A DNA stretch of 64,000 bases from Candidatus Aegiribacteria sp. (GTDB taxonomy: Bacteria > Fermentibacterota > Fermentibacteria > Fermentibacterales > JCC-6), in the NCBI GenBank assembly GCA_030594645.1, contig JAUVEU010000002.1, forward strand, positions 20,949 to 84,948. The letters are read 5' to 3'. Below, piece after piece: positions 16,844 through 27,040 of this stretch. The translations under genes and the position numbers were made by a program. Each line of letters opens with the position of its first letter. Positions within the stretch are counted from its first letter, which is position 1. Under the pieces are notes generated by a model. It was given only the letters and a program-made list of their open reading frames with translations, was not told the origin of the DNA and did not search any database.

Positions 16844-17739
16844 GATTCACCTTCCTCGATATCCAGCAGGGCTCCAATAAATGAATCCAGTTCGAATTCA
16901 AGAAGATCGTCACTGCTCTCCCCTACCCCGATGTATTCAACGGGGATATCCATCTGACTGGCCATAGCCAGCACTGATCCTCCCTTTGCAGTTCCGTCGA
17001 GTTTTGTAATTACGAGCCCGGTTACCGGAATCGCTTCCAGAAACTGCTCTGCCTGTGCTCTTGCGTTCTGCCCTACGGTACCGTCAAGAACCAGGAGCAC
17101 TTCGTGAGGCGCTGATTCCATCGCTTTACCACAGACTCTGTGAATCTTGGAGAGTTCAGCCAGTAGTCCCTTTTTATTGGGAAGCCTTCCTGCAGTATCG
17201 ATAATCACAATGTCGTAATCCCGGCTCAACCCCCGTTTAACAGCATCATATGCTACCGCGCCGGGATCAGATCCGGGTAATTGTGTAATAACCGCTGTTC
17301 CCAGTTTATCAGCCCATATTTCAAGCTGCTCGGCTGCAGCGGCTCTGAACGTATCAGCGCATGCAAGAAGAACTCTGCTATTCTCTTTCTGGAGTTTCGC
17401 GGCCAGGCGGGCGATTGTAGTTGTCTTTCCAGCACCGTTAACTCCAACCACAATGATCACCCTTGGCCGAGCACTGATTGTCCTGGAGGCCGGGCGAACA
17501 GGCACACTTTCTCTCAGAATCCCGGCAAGAGCTTCTTTCCATCCCTGCCCCGGCTTTTTGATCCTTCCAGGGAGTTCAAGCATTATCTTCTCGGTCAGTT
17601 CCCAGCCGAGATCACTTCCTAGAAGAATTTCCTCAGCATCCTCAAGAACACCTTCATCAATACTTCCGGAGCTGAAAAGCTGACTGAGCCTGCCCGCCAG
17701 CGCTTCTCTGCTTCGTCTGAGTTTACTCGAAAGACTCAA
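16840..17739 (-). CDS. ftsY: Signal recognition particle receptor FtsY
   Basis: FtsY is the membrane receptor for the SRP, delivering nascent membrane proteins to the translocon through paired GTPases. The 299-residue protein consists of only the N (helical, 1-85) and G domains, without the long acidic N-terminal A domain of enterobacteria. G motifs visible are GVNGAGKTT (99-107), DTAGR near 180 and TKLDGTAKGG near 245. It lies 14 bases downstream of smc, a widespread bacterial pairing, and overlaps the ABC ATPase gene by 4 bases. Confidence 0.95.
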   Translation of the reverse strand: MSLSSKLRRSREALAGRLSQLFSSGSIDEGVLEDAEEILLGSDLGWELTEKIMLELPGRIKKPGQGWKEALAGILRESVPVRPASRTISARPRVIIVVGVNGAGKTTTIARLAAKLQKENSRVLLACADTFRAAAAEQLEIWADKLGTAVITQLPGSDPGAVAYDAVKRGLSRDYDIVIIDTAGRLPNKKGLLAELSKIHRVCGKAMESAPHEVLLVLDGTVGQNARAQAEQFLEAIPVTGLVITKLDGTAKGGSVLAMASQMDIPVEYIGVGESSDDLLEFELDSFIGALLDIEEGES

Positions 17740-17753
17740 ATCAACAAAGCTCC

Positions 17754-20700
17754 TCAGCTGTCGCTCAGTTGTTCGGCGATTTCAAGGCTGACAGATGTCA
17801 TGGATGAGACACCCTGTTCGGCCATTGTTATTCCAAACAGGCGGTCAGCGGCTTCCATAGTGCGCTTGTTGTGCGTTATCACAACGAACTGGGTTCTGTC
17901 TACAAATCCTTTGAGAAGATTTACGTAATTGTCAACGTTTGAATCATCAAGCGGCGCGTCCAGCTCGTCCAGTACACAGAAAGGAGACGGCTTAACAAGG
18001 TATAGAGCGAACAGCAGCGCGGCAGCGGTCATGGCTCTCTCGCCGCTTGAAAGAGCTGTGATATTCTCAAGTTTCTTTCCCGGGGGCCTGGCAACTATCT
18101 GTATACCGCCTTCAAGAGGATCTTCTGAATCAAGTGCCATTATATCAGCTTCTCCCCCGCCGAAAAGGCTGGTAAACATATCCTTGAAGTGCTTCTTCAC
18201 TTCAATGAAAGTCTCATCGAACTTCTTTGCGGCTGTCTGATTGATCTCTCTGATAGCATCCATAAGGGATCCTCTGGCTTTGTTGAGATCGTCCCTCTGA
18301 TCCTTCAGGAAAGTAATTCTTTTATTGGCTTCCTCGAACTCCGGAACAGCAAGCATGTTTACAGGGCCGAGATTCTCCCGGTAGCCGATCTGCTTGTTCA
18401 GTTCCTTCTCGATATTTTCATCTGAGTAGTCCCAGAACCTGCTGTTCTCCTCGGGGAGAACGAACTCTTTCTCCCTGAGTTCATCAACAAGTCCTCTTAC
18501 TGTTTCCGATTCACCCGAAAGAGCAGCTCTTTCTTCTCTGGCAGAAGACAGATTCTCTCTATGTTCCGAAAGCTCATCTTCAATCTGTCTTGTTTTCTCA
18601 AGCCATTCCGCTCTGCTGCTGCTTGCGGCCGTTCTGCTTTTTTCGGCTTCCTCTCTGCGTTCGGAGATATCTCCCCTCTGCTCCTCAAGTTCCTTGATAG
18701 ATTTGTCAATCGTGATCTTTCCATCAAGCAGAGAACCGGCTTTCTCTTTAAGTGTACGGCTTCCTTCCCTTGATTCCGAAGCGTCGGAAAGATGTCTTGC
18801 ACGATCAAGTCCTATCTGCTTCAGAGATGACTCGAGAGAAGACAGTTCGATCAACGCGGCATTATCTTCTCGAACGGCTTTGTTAAGATCAATAGTAAGA
18901 TTGTCCCGCTCGGCCTCAATTTTCTCAAGAATATCTGCCTGCTTATTATGGATTGCGCGGCATTCTTCAATTCTTTCTGAGGGCTCTTCCGATTTCTGAT
19001 CTTCCGAAGCCTTCCTGATACCTGGAAGGCTTGCTTCGAGAGTCTCCTTCTCGGATGCAAGTTCACCAATCCTGCTTTCAAGACCCTTAACTGTCGCCTG
19101 AAGTGAAGCTTCATTTTTTTCACTGGCGATGATCCCACCGTGAATTTCTTCAAGAGTAGATGATAATTCGATCTCGGTTTCTCTCAGGCGGCTCTCCTGT
19201 TCCCGACCAGCGCCAAGTTTCTTTTTCAGTGCCAGCAGCATTTCATCAGCTTCTCCGGCGAGCGCTTCGCGCTCAATTGCTCCTCCGCCTGATTCGGGAA
19301 CCCCGAGCCTTACAAGGCCGTCTTTCCTGAACAGATCACCGTCTCTTGTGACTATATCAAGATCAATACCGCTGAAGAACCATTCCGCTGCGGTTTTTCT
19401 ATCGGGAGCAACAATGCATCCTGAAAACAAAGCTCTGAAGCCGTCAGGAGAATTCTCCTCCAGACAGTCAGGCAGCCATATCGATTCATCCGGAATTACG
19501 GGCTTATATAGTTCTTTGACGCTCAGAAAATATCTTTTTCCGCCTGAACCCTCAGGGAGAATCCTGCCGTCGCAGATAATTGAGTCCTGAAACGAATCAA
19601 GCCATGCGCCGACAGCTATTCCCATTCCGGATCGAACAGACAAACCTGATGAAATGAGTAAATCACTGGAATCAGATTCGGAATCAGCTTTTCTGAGGCT
19701 TTCAATTTTTGCCTTCAGAAGGCCTGCTTCCATTTCACCGGATCTGATCCGATCCGTTATTCCGGCAATCTTCTCCGCGATCTTCTTATGAGATTCCTTT
19801 TCCTTTTCAAGTCTGCTTTCGTGCTCAACTTTTTCTGTGGTAACCCCTGAAAGCTCTTTCTTCGATTCAACAAGGTTATCGCTGATCCTTTGAATTGCTT
19901 TCTCAAGTTCTTCTTTTCTCTCCAGAGCATGCTCTACTTCCTGCTTCGCTCTTTCGATTCTTCTGAGGCGATCCGCGTATTCTTCCTGGAGAGAGCGTAA
20001 GCTTTCAGCACTGTCTCTGTACTCTGATTTCAGTTTCTCAAGTTCAGCAGACAATCTTTTGTAGCTGTTTTCCTTCAGTGAGGTTTCCGCGGCAGCTTTC
20101 TCCGCGATACTTCGAGCGGATTTGATCCGGCTCTCGAGTGAGGTCTGCTCGACAAGCAGAACCTCAGCCTTTTTTTCAAGATTCGCAGCTCTTTCTGTTT
20201 CCAGCGCTGATCCCTTTTCAGCTGTCTCCGCCTGTTCTATTGTATATTTTCTTCTCTCCTCGGTAACCGCAAGCTGTTCACGTACTTTCCCGAGTTCTGA
20301 GTCAAGCATGGAACATTGCTGATGTTCTCTGTCAAGCTGTGACTGAACCGTCTCGAGAGAAGTTCTGGCCTCGCTCAATCTGGCTGCAGCGGCTGCTACT
20401 GAAGCCGAGTATTTCTGTTCATGTCCCAGGCTCTCCTTGAGACGCTTCTCCAGTTGTTTCAATCTGTTCTGTGATACCTGGAGGCTGCGATGCTCCATGA
20501 GTCCCTGGATTTCTGTTACACGTTTTTCAGATCTCTCCCACCGTCTGAAATCAGCCACCTGTTTTTTGAGTAATCGGACATTCCTGTCAACTTCGGAAAT
20601 AATGTCATCAAGTCTTTCCAGATCGGCACCTGCGCCGTTAAGTTTCAGTTCCGCTCTGTGGCGCTGTATTTTGTATTTGACGATTCCGGCGGCTTCATCA

Positions 20701-21182
20701 AAGAGAAATCTTCTGTCAGTCGGACCGCTTTCGATAATAGTCTCGGTCATGTTTCTCTCTAGAATCCAGTAGCCATTGCTTCCGAGCCCTCTGTCAACTA
20801 TCAGGTCGGTAATATCCATGAGTCTGCATCGGTTACCGTTCAGAAGGTACTCGCTGTCTCCGGATCGGAAGAGTCTTCTTGTAACTGAAACTTCATCGAA
20901 ATCCAGATCAAGTTCCCGTTTTGAATTGTCGAAAGTCAGGATAACCTCAGCCATCCCGAGCGGTTTCCTGTCAACTGTTCCGGAAAATATCACATCCTCC
21001 ATGCGATCGGCTCGCAATTCAGATGGACTCTGGGATCCGAGTGCCCATCTTATCGCGTCAGCGATATTGCTTTTCCCGCAACCGTTAGGCCCGACAATAC
21101 AGGAGATACCCTTACGGAATTCCAGCTCAAAGGCATCCGCAAATGATTTAAATCCAACTATCTCCAGCCTTTTAAGATACAA
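17754..21182 (-). CDS. smc: Chromosome segregation ATPase SMC
   Basis: SMC dimers organise and help segregate the chromosome together with ScpA and ScpB. The 1142-residue protein has an N-terminal head with Walker A GPNGCGKS (31-38), two long coiled-coil arms rich in Glu, Lys and Arg, a central hinge at about 500-640, and a C-terminal head with signature LSSGERAMTA (about 1044-1053) and Walker B VLDELDAP (about 1070-1077). Length is normal. The start codon is TTG at 21182, with GGAG 9 bases upstream; no ATG fits better. It is followed by ftsY; no scpA or scpB is in the window. Confidence 0.96.
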   Translation of the reverse strand: MYLKRLEIVGFKSFADAFELEFRKGISCIVGPNGCGKSNIADAIRWALGSQSPSELRADRMEDVIFSGTVDRKPLGMAEVILTFDNSKRELDLDFDEVSVTRRLFRSGDSEYLLNGNRCRLMDITDLIVDRGLGSNGYWILERNMTETIIESGPTDRRFLFDEAAGIVKYKIQRHRAELKLNGAGADLERLDDIISEVDRNVRLLKKQVADFRRWERSEKRVTEIQGLMEHRSLQVSQNRLKQLEKRLKESLGHEQKYSASVAAAAARLSEARTSLETVQSQLDREHQQCSMLDSELGKVREQLAVTEERRKYTIEQAETAEKGSALETERAANLEKKAEVLLVEQTSLESRIKSARSIAEKAAAETSLKENSYKRLSAELEKLKSEYRDSAESLRSLQEEYADRLRRIERAKQEVEHALERKEELEKAIQRISDNLVESKKELSGVTTEKVEHESRLEKEKESHKKIAEKIAGITDRIRSGEMEAGLLKAKIESLRKADSESDSSDLLISSGLSVRSGMGIAVGAWLDSFQDSIICDGRILPEGSGGKRYFLSVKELYKPVIPDESIWLPDCLEENSPDGFRALFSGCIVAPDRKTAAEWFFSGIDLDIVTRDGDLFRKDGLVRLGVPESGGGAIEREALAGEADEMLLALKKKLGAGREQESRLRETEIELSSTLEEIHGGIIASEKNEASLQATVKGLESRIGELASEKETLEASLPGIRKASEDQKSEEPSERIEECRAIHNKQADILEKIEAERDNLTIDLNKAVREDNAALIELSSLESSLKQIGLDRARHLSDASESREGSRTLKEKAGSLLDGKITIDKSIKELEEQRGDISERREEAEKSRTAASSSRAEWLEKTRQIEDELSEHRENLSSAREERAALSGESETVRGLVDELREKEFVLPEENSRFWDYSDENIEKELNKQIGYRENLGPVNMLAVPEFEEANKRITFLKDQRDDLNKARGSLMDAIREINQTAAKKFDETFIEVKKHFKDMFTSLFGGGEADIMALDSEDPLEGGIQIVARPPGKKLENITALSSGERAMTAAALLFALYLVKPSPFCVLDELDAPLDDSNVDNYVNLLKGFVDRTQFVVITHNKRTMEAADRLFGITMAEQGVSSMTSVSLEIAEQLSDS

Positions 21183-21218
21183 GTATCGATGCTCCCGTCA
21201 GCTGAAAGTCTTCCCGGA

Positions 21219-21782
21219 TCATACATTCCGGATTTGTTTTACGGACTCAGAAAAATAGACAAAAAAGCTTGTCAGCACAAACGCAAAAGAAACCAGACCC
21301 ACAGGATCAAGTCCGGCAAACACCAGATTGGAAGACCATAGTGTTATGTCAAGCATATAGCAGATCGCGGCTATGGTCATGTAGATCGAAAGTATGAGTG
21401 TTGAGAGTTTTCCCCAGATGTTCGAAGCGGGAGGCGATCCAAGACGCTTTGTGAGGTAAAGCCCTCCGAAAGCAATGAGAATATCTCGAGACAGGGCAAC
21501 CGCGATGAACCAGATCGGAACTGCACCGAGAAAACCAAGAGTAATGATGAAAGCAGTCATGGCGATCTTATCCGCAAGAGGGTCAAATATTTTTCCCCAG
21601 TCACTTATAGAATTTGTCCTTCTGGCGATAATTCCATCGAGAAAATCAGAAAAGATCCCCACAATGAGAATAATGGATGTGGGAATAATAGCTCTGGAAA
21701 CAAGGAAGAAACACGCGGCAAATCCCATTGGTATTCTTGAGAGACTGATAATATTGGGGAGATTTAATACAGGCCCTTTCAT
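21219..21782 (-). CDS. pgsA: CDP-alcohol phosphatidyltransferase, probably PgsA
   Basis: The 187-residue membrane protein carries the CDP-alcohol phosphatidyltransferase signature, SDFLDGIIARR then DWGKIFDPLADK (residues 45-72), with the aspartates that bind Mg. It has five or six hydrophobic segments. In this family the RxxxxxxWGxxxDPLADK form is typical of phosphatidylglycerophosphate synthase, the committed step to phosphatidylglycerol. Another polar head group cannot be fully excluded. Its ATG overlaps the recN stop by 4 bases, so translation is coupled. Confidence 0.85.
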   Translation of the reverse strand: MKGPVLNLPNIISLSRIPMGFAACFFLVSRAIIPTSIILIVGIFSDFLDGIIARRTNSISDWGKIFDPLADKIAMTAFIITLGFLGAVPIWFIAVALSRDILIAFGGLYLTKRLGSPPASNIWGKLSTLILSIYMTIAAICYMLDITLWSSNLVFAGLDPVGLVSFAFVLTSFFVYFSESVKQIRNV

Positions 21783-23437
21783 GAGCCGTCACCATCCTTG
21801 GCTGATAATGACCTGAAGCCGCCAAGCATCTTCTCAGCATGCTCCGTGGCTGCGTCTCCTCCACCGAGCAGGCGCGCAAGTTCCGGGATTCTGTTCTGTT
21901 TGCCCGTTAATTCTCTCACACTGGTTGAGGGCAGATCATCATGCAGTTCCTTGGACACCGCAAGATGTCTTCCAGCCTTTGACGCGATCTGGGCCAGATG
22001 AGTTATTACGATAACCTGCCTGTTCTCTGATGCTCTTTTAAGTGAATCCGCAAGCAGATTCGCGGTTTCTCCTCCGATACCGCTGTCTATTTCATCGAAG
22101 ACCATGGTTGGTGCCTGACTGACGCTGGCGAGTGCCAGTTTAAGAACCAGGCTCACCCTGGACAATTCTCCTCCGCTTGCGACAGAGGCCAGTGAACCGG
22201 GTTTCATGCCCTTATTCGCACTGAAGTAGAATTCAGGTATTTCATATCCATCTGAACAGACAGTCCTTTCATCTGATGTCAGGCTTCTGTTCAGCGGCGG
22301 GTTATGCAGGATCACGCTGAAGACCGCATCCGGCATACCAAGGAGCCTCAGTTCCTTCTGAACACAATTCCGAAGTTTCTTCACTGTCGATTCTCTGGAG
22401 ACCGAGAGCTGCTCCGCGGTTTCATGCAGCTTCTTGCCCTTCCCTGGAACCATAGCTTCCAGATCCTGCAGTTCACGCTCAAAAGATTCGTACCTCTCCT
22501 GCTCCTCCTTAAGTGTTTTCCTCCTCTGTAGAAGTATGTCAAGAGAACCTCCGCATCTTCCAAGCAGTTCCGAATAGCCGTCCAGCCTGTCGTCGATCTC
22601 TTTCAGCCTCCAGGGAGCGCTTTCAATCCTTCCGAGAATTGCGCTGCAGGAAGAACTGGTCTCGGTAAGCGAGATTTCAGCCTGCCCGATCAGTTCGATG
22701 GTTTCGTGGAGTTCAATATCGGTTTGTTCAAGTTCGTTCCGGAATTTTCCTAGCGCGGCAAGTATTCCATCATCATCTGATATCGCGTTTACGATGCCAT
22801 GAAGAGTTTCAACACTGTTCTCTGAAGCTTTTAATTCTTTTCGCTCGTTTACAAGACTCCGGTAATCTTCCAGAGAGGGATTCAAGTTCTCTATCAGTGA
22901 AAGTTCGTGCCTGATAAGATCTCTTGATTCCAGATTTTTCTCCTGGTTTTCATGCAGATCATCCAGACGCTGAAGAAGCGATCTGTACTCCTCAAACAAA
23001 TAAGAAAGATTACCTGCCAGACTGGAATTTCCACCGAATTCATCGAACGCTGTCTGCTGGTTTCTGCGAACAAGCAGCGCAGGAGTCGAGCGCTGTGAAT
23101 GAAGATCAATGATTCCAGAGACCCGTTTTCTTACTTCATCCAGAGTTGACAGTTCATCATTGATGAAAATCCTGCTTCGCCCACCCTCACGAATTTCCCT
23201 CCGGATTAGTATTTCCGATCCATCCGAGTTCAGGAATACAGCCTCGACGCTTGCCAGTCTTGTGCCGGGGCGAACCAGACCGGTATCAGCTCTCTCTCCG
23301 AGTGTCAGCAGCAGCCCGTCAATCAGGATTGATTTTCCGGCACCCGTTTCCCCGGTCAGAACGTTCAGATCACCTTCAAATTCAATTGTTGTATCGCTGA
23401 TGGTCGCCAGATTCCTGAGAGTAAGACAAGTCAGCAT
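21779..23437 (-). CDS. recN: DNA repair ATPase RecN
   Basis: RecN is an SMC-like ATPase acting early in double-strand break repair. The 552-residue protein starts at the ATG at 23437, with GAGGGG 5-6 bases upstream; a longer frame from 23473 would overlap nadK. Walker A is LTGETGAGKSILIDGL near the N-terminus, the arms are short coiled coils, and the C-terminal head has ASGGELSRVSLVLKLAL and MVFDEIDSGIGGETA, both diagnostic for RecN. It follows nadK by one base and is coupled to pgsA. Confidence 0.95.
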   Translation of the reverse strand: MLTCLTLRNLATISDTTIEFEGDLNVLTGETGAGKSILIDGLLLTLGERADTGLVRPGTRLASVEAVFLNSDGSEILIRREIREGGRSRIFINDELSTLDEVRKRVSGIIDLHSQRSTPALLVRRNQQTAFDEFGGNSSLAGNLSYLFEEYRSLLQRLDDLHENQEKNLESRDLIRHELSLIENLNPSLEDYRSLVNERKELKASENSVETLHGIVNAISDDDGILAALGKFRNELEQTDIELHETIELIGQAEISLTETSSSCSAILGRIESAPWRLKEIDDRLDGYSELLGRCGGSLDILLQRRKTLKEEQERYESFERELQDLEAMVPGKGKKLHETAEQLSVSRESTVKKLRNCVQKELRLLGMPDAVFSVILHNPPLNRSLTSDERTVCSDGYEIPEFYFSANKGMKPGSLASVASGGELSRVSLVLKLALASVSQAPTMVFDEIDSGIGGETANLLADSLKRASENRQVIVITHLAQIASKAGRHLAVSKELHDDLPSTSVRELTGKQNRIPELARLLGGGDAATEHAEKMLGGFRSLSAKDGDGS

Positions 23438-23438
23438 T

Positions 23439-24317
23439 CTATCCCCTCGATCCCCATCCGAGCTTTTGTCCAAGCTTGTCGTAATAACCCGGGTGATCGG
23501 AAAACCTTACAATCCTGCATGAGCCTGAGTCCTTGATTATTGAAAGCATTTCTCCGGCCCTGAGCGTCCCTGAGGCAGCACCATCAGCGGAAACTACAGG
23601 TCCGGTTCCTCTTAAAGCACCTATTGCTATTGAAACGGACAGATTATCGGGCACGACAAGAGGCCGCAGGGACAGAGAATGAGGACAGATAGGAACTATC
23701 AGGATAGCAGGCAGTCCGGGGTCGAGGATTGGCCCTCCACAGGAAAGGCTGTATGCGGTAGACCCCAGCGGAGTAGAGACTACAATGCCATCGCCGACCA
23801 TATGCGCAACCTTTGCGTCGTCCACAAACAGATCGAAATGCAGTATCCCACCCATCATGGAACGGTTGATACTGAAGTCATTCACTGCAGTAAGGCAATG
23901 ACCCGAGGGGAATTTGGCTTTAAGGATGGGCAGTGCTTCGACGATGTAATCACCCTTTGCAATCCTGGCTATTGTCTTTTCCAGAGATACCTGCTCGACA
24001 CTGGCAAGAAAGCCCAGCTGTCCGGCATTGATACCCAGAACAGGTATGCACAATGTGCGATAGTAATCCATTCCCCTTAAGATGGTCCCGTCACCCCCGA
24101 GGACGATTGCCATATCGCACAGATCACTCTCCTGAATATCGAAACTGCTTAGGTGATCGGCAGATGAAGAAGCTGACCTGATCGTGATCCCGTATTTCTC
24201 ACAGATAGAAAGCATATTCTGAATCAGACCGGCATAAGGAGGATTGAATCGGTCTACGTAAAGACAGAGGTTCTTGATCGGAATAGAGTTAACGTTATTG
24301 TCCAACAAACCCACCAA
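23439..24317 (-). CDS. nadK: NAD kinase
   Basis: NAD kinase phosphorylates NAD to NADP. The 292-residue protein has the diagnostic GGDGT (74-78), the NDFSINR segment, and DGIVVSTPLGSTAYSLSCGG, the nucleotide-binding signature. The start is not certain: TTG and GTG codons cluster at 24305-24317 and all overlap the end of dxs by up to 23 bases; no ATG is available before the conserved region. The nadK-recN order is common in bacteria. Confidence 0.94.
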   Translation of the reverse strand: MVGLLDNNVNSIPIKNLCLYVDRFNPPYAGLIQNMLSICEKYGITIRSASSSADHLSSFDIQESDLCDMAIVLGGDGTILRGMDYYRTLCIPVLGINAGQLGFLASVEQVSLEKTIARIAKGDYIVEALPILKAKFPSGHCLTAVNDFSINRSMMGGILHFDLFVDDAKVAHMVGDGIVVSTPLGSTAYSLSCGGPILDPGLPAILIVPICPHSLSLRPLVVPDNLSVSIAIGALRGTGPVVSADGAASGTLRAGEMLSIIKDSGSCRIVRFSDHPGYYDKLGQKLGWGSRG

Positions 24318-26145
24318 TTCTCTCAGCTAATGATTTGTAATCAAGTCCTGCCAACGTCAGCAGTTCTTCTCTTGTGGCGTGAGTCTGAAATTCATCCTTA
24401 AAACCCAATGTGAGAACAGGCATATTAAGATCGGACAGTATGGATCGCACATGAAAACCGAATCCGCCCATTGCTGCTCCATCCTCTACTGTTATCACTT
24501 TGCCGCATGCAGCGGCAATTTCGCGAATGCTGTTCAAAGGAGCGGGTTTCAGCCATATTGGATCGAACACGGCAACGGATATTCCCTGCTTTTCAAGGAT
24601 ATCTGCTGCTTTGAGGGCGTATAGAGCCATAACTCCCACACCGATTACGAGAGCGTCCTTCCCTTCTCTTAAAAGCTGACCTTCCCCCGGCAATACTGTT
24701 TCAGGGGAGATAGATTGAATATCCGGTTCTTCTCCTCTTGGATACCTGATAGCTGTAGGAAATTCTTCGAAAAGAACTGAAGTCCTTAATATCATTTCAA
24801 GCAGATCGCAATTTCTCGGAGCCCCGATACGGATACCAGGGACAGGGAGAAGCATGGGAATATCAAACATGCCATGATGAGTAGGACCATCCTCCCCCAC
24901 AACACCGCCTCTATCAACAGCAAGAATAATGGGGGCTTTCTGAAGAGCAGCGTCATGTATTACCTGATCGTACGCCCTCTGGAGAAAAGTGCTGTATATA
25001 GCTACGACAGGTTTGAAACCTCCGAATGCGAGACCACATGCGAGCGTAACAGCATGCTGCTCGGCAATACCCACATCAAAAAATCTATCAGGATATTTTA
25101 CCGCGAACTCATTCAATCCGGTTCCATCGGGCATTGCAGCAGTAACAGCAATTATTTTTTCATCGGAACGGCCCAGATCAACCATCGTTCTTGAAAAAGC
25201 TGAAGTGAACGATTCTCTTTTGTTTCCTTTGTCGGTAAATGACGCGGATACGCCATGATATCCGGTTGCGTCAAGCTCAGCAGGCTCGAAACCTTTCCCT
25301 TTTTTGGTTTCAACATGAAGCAGAACCGGACCTGGTATCTCCGAAACCCGCTGAAGAACCCCGGTAATCGCAGCAAGATCATTTCCTGGAACAGGACCTA
25401 TATATCGCACGCCAAAATCATCAAACAGGGTGTCAGGCGTAACAAGTGTTTTTTTCAATCCGGCTGTGACCGCATGAGCCACACTTCTGACACGTTCACC
25501 AAGAGACGGTATTTTGCCGAGAACATTCCAGACTTCCTTTTTGATCAGGTTATATCGCGGATCGGTAATAAGTGCTGTAAGGTGCCTGGATATTGCGCCC
25601 ACATTGGGCGAAATAGACATGTCATTGTCGTTGAGAATGATAAGCATATCAGTGCCGATATGTCCCAGATGATTGAGTCCCTCGAAAGCCATGCCTGCTG
25701 TCATCGCGCCATCACCGATCACAGCGACTACTTTATGATTCTCCCCTGTAATATCCCGCGCCAGAGCAAACCCGAGAGCGGCAGAAATAGATGTAGAACT
25801 GTGTCCTGTTCCGAAAGCATCACAGGGGTTTTCATCCCTTCTTGGGAAACCGCTCAGACCTCCCGATTGTCTGATCGTATGAAATCGATCAGCCCTGCCT
25901 GTGAGAAGTTTCCAGGGATAGCTCTGATGACCTACATCCCAGATGATCTTATCCTGAGGCAGCGTGTAAATGGAAAGGAGGGCAACGGTCAGTTCAACAA
26001 CACCAAGACTTGATGCCAGATGCCCGCCCGTGCTGCGGACCACATTGATAATTCTATTTCTGATTTCATCGACCAGAACAAGCCTGTCCTCCATGGAAAG
26101 TTTCAAAACATCAGCCGGAGAACTTATTCCATCCAGTACGGACAT
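24295..26145 (-). CDS. dxs: 1-deoxy-D-xylulose-5-phosphate synthase
   Basis: DXS joins pyruvate and glyceraldehyde-3-phosphate in the first step of the MEP isoprenoid pathway, using thiamine diphosphate. With the start at 26145 (AGGAGG 10 bases upstream) it has 616 residues, the family norm. Visible motifs are DVGHQSYPWKLLTGR and GTGHSSTSISAALGFA in domain I, VVAVIGDGAMTAGMAFEGLNH for the diphosphate/Mg site, and RFFDVGIAEQHAVT and HDAALQKAPIILAVDR in domain II. A longer in-frame ORF to 26439 is only antisense-free extension through ispA and is rejected. It lies 4 bases after ispA. Confidence 0.95.
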   Translation of the reverse strand: MSVLDGISSPADVLKLSMEDRLVLVDEIRNRIINVVRSTGGHLASSLGVVELTVALLSIYTLPQDKIIWDVGHQSYPWKLLTGRADRFHTIRQSGGLSGFPRRDENPCDAFGTGHSSTSISAALGFALARDITGENHKVVAVIGDGAMTAGMAFEGLNHLGHIGTDMLIILNDNDMSISPNVGAISRHLTALITDPRYNLIKKEVWNVLGKIPSLGERVRSVAHAVTAGLKKTLVTPDTLFDDFGVRYIGPVPGNDLAAITGVLQRVSEIPGPVLLHVETKKGKGFEPAELDATGYHGVSASFTDKGNKRESFTSAFSRTMVDLGRSDEKIIAVTAAMPDGTGLNEFAVKYPDRFFDVGIAEQHAVTLACGLAFGGFKPVVAIYSTFLQRAYDQVIHDAALQKAPIILAVDRGGVVGEDGPTHHGMFDIPMLLPVPGIRIGAPRNCDLLEMILRTSVLFEEFPTAIRYPRGEEPDIQSISPETVLPGEGQLLREGKDALVIGVGVMALYALKAADILEKQGISVAVFDPIWLKPAPLNSIREIAAACGKVITVEDGAAMGGFGFHVRSILSDLNMPVLTLGFKDEFQTHATREELLTLAGLDYKSLAERIGGFVGQ

Positions 26146-26149
26146 CAAC

Positions 26150-27040
26150 CTATTTCCTCCTGTTCGGAAGATACAGAGCCAGTGAGGAAATGTCTTCCCA
26201 GTTTCCGATAAATCCTGAAAAAGCCTCGGCAATATCGTATGAAAGCTCTTCAGCTTCTGACTCCGCAGCATCCAGACCAAGTTTGGTAACTGGATTGCAC
26301 TTGCCTTGATCAGAATCCTTGGAGACTTTCTTCCCCATCTCGGATGTACTCCCGCGAATGTCCAGAATGTCATCAGTGAGCTGAAACAGATATCCCAGCC
26401 TGTCACCTTCGATGGAAACTTCGCTGATGAGTTCATCATCTGCGGAGCCCGCCAACGCTCCGAGTTCCAGAGAAACTCTAATAAGAGCAGCGGATTTCCC
26501 TCTTATCATCAAGCGGATCCAGTCCATATCCGCTTCAGCAGGATGATACATATCCATATACTGACCACCGACCAGATAACCCGGGCCAGCAGCAGAAGCA
26601 AGATGCCTTACCATCCCTGCGACCCTTCCCGGTCCGAGAGGGGTTCGGAGAAGCACTCCGAAGGCTTCAATCAGTAAAAGATCGCCGGCAAGCAGTGCCT
26701 GATTCTCTCCGCATGTCCTGTGAAGTGTCGGTTTTCCTCTTCTAAGGTCATCGTTATCCATTGAGGGAAGATCATCGTGAATAAGTGAATAAGTGTGAAT
26801 CATTTCCACAGCACAAGCCGCATGCAGGGCTCTGTCCGGATTACCTCCAGTTGCGCAGCAGGCAGCCCTTACGAGGAAAGGTCTTATGCGCTTCCCTCCG
26901 GATCCAAGAGAATAACCCGCAAACAATGGAAGACGGGAAATAGATTTCTGATTTCTGAAGATCTGATCAAGCTCCTGATCGACCCACAAAGCTGTACTGG
27001 AGAGGCTCTCTTTCAGCCGCAGCGAATCATATTCTCTCAT
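26150..27040 (-). CDS. ispA: Polyprenyl diphosphate synthase, farnesyl/geranylgeranyl type
   Basis: The 296-residue enzyme condenses isopentenyl diphosphate with an allylic diphosphate. It has GSGGKRIRPFL, the first Asp-rich motif DDLPSMDNDD (89-98), and the second LTDDILDIRG (about 226-235). The size and the two residues between the first aspartates fit the short-chain IspA group; the exact chain length made is not certain. It is followed by dxs, so two isoprenoid enzymes are co-expressed. The usual xseA/xseB upstream of ispA are missing and ymdB takes their place, overlapping ispA by 14 bases. Confidence 0.92.
   Translation of the reverse strand: MREYDSLRLKESLSSTALWVDQELDQIFRNQKSISRLPLFAGYSLGSGGKRIRPFLVRAACCATGGNPDRALHAACAVEMIHTYSLIHDDLPSMDNDDLRRGKPTLHRTCGENQALLAGDLLLIEAFGVLLRTPLGPGRVAGMVRHLASAAGPGYLVGGQYMDMYHPAEADMDWIRLMIRGKSAALIRVSLELGALAGSADDELISEVSIEGDRLGYLFQLTDDILDIRGSTSEMGKKVSKDSDQGKCNPVTKLGLDAAESEAEELSYDIAEAFSGFIGNWEDISSLALYLPNRRK

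Noticed and set aside
26146..26439. 98-residue N-terminal extension of DXS
   Set aside because: It runs through ispA coding sequence, resembles nothing in the family, and the ATG at 26145 has a good binding site and gives normal length.
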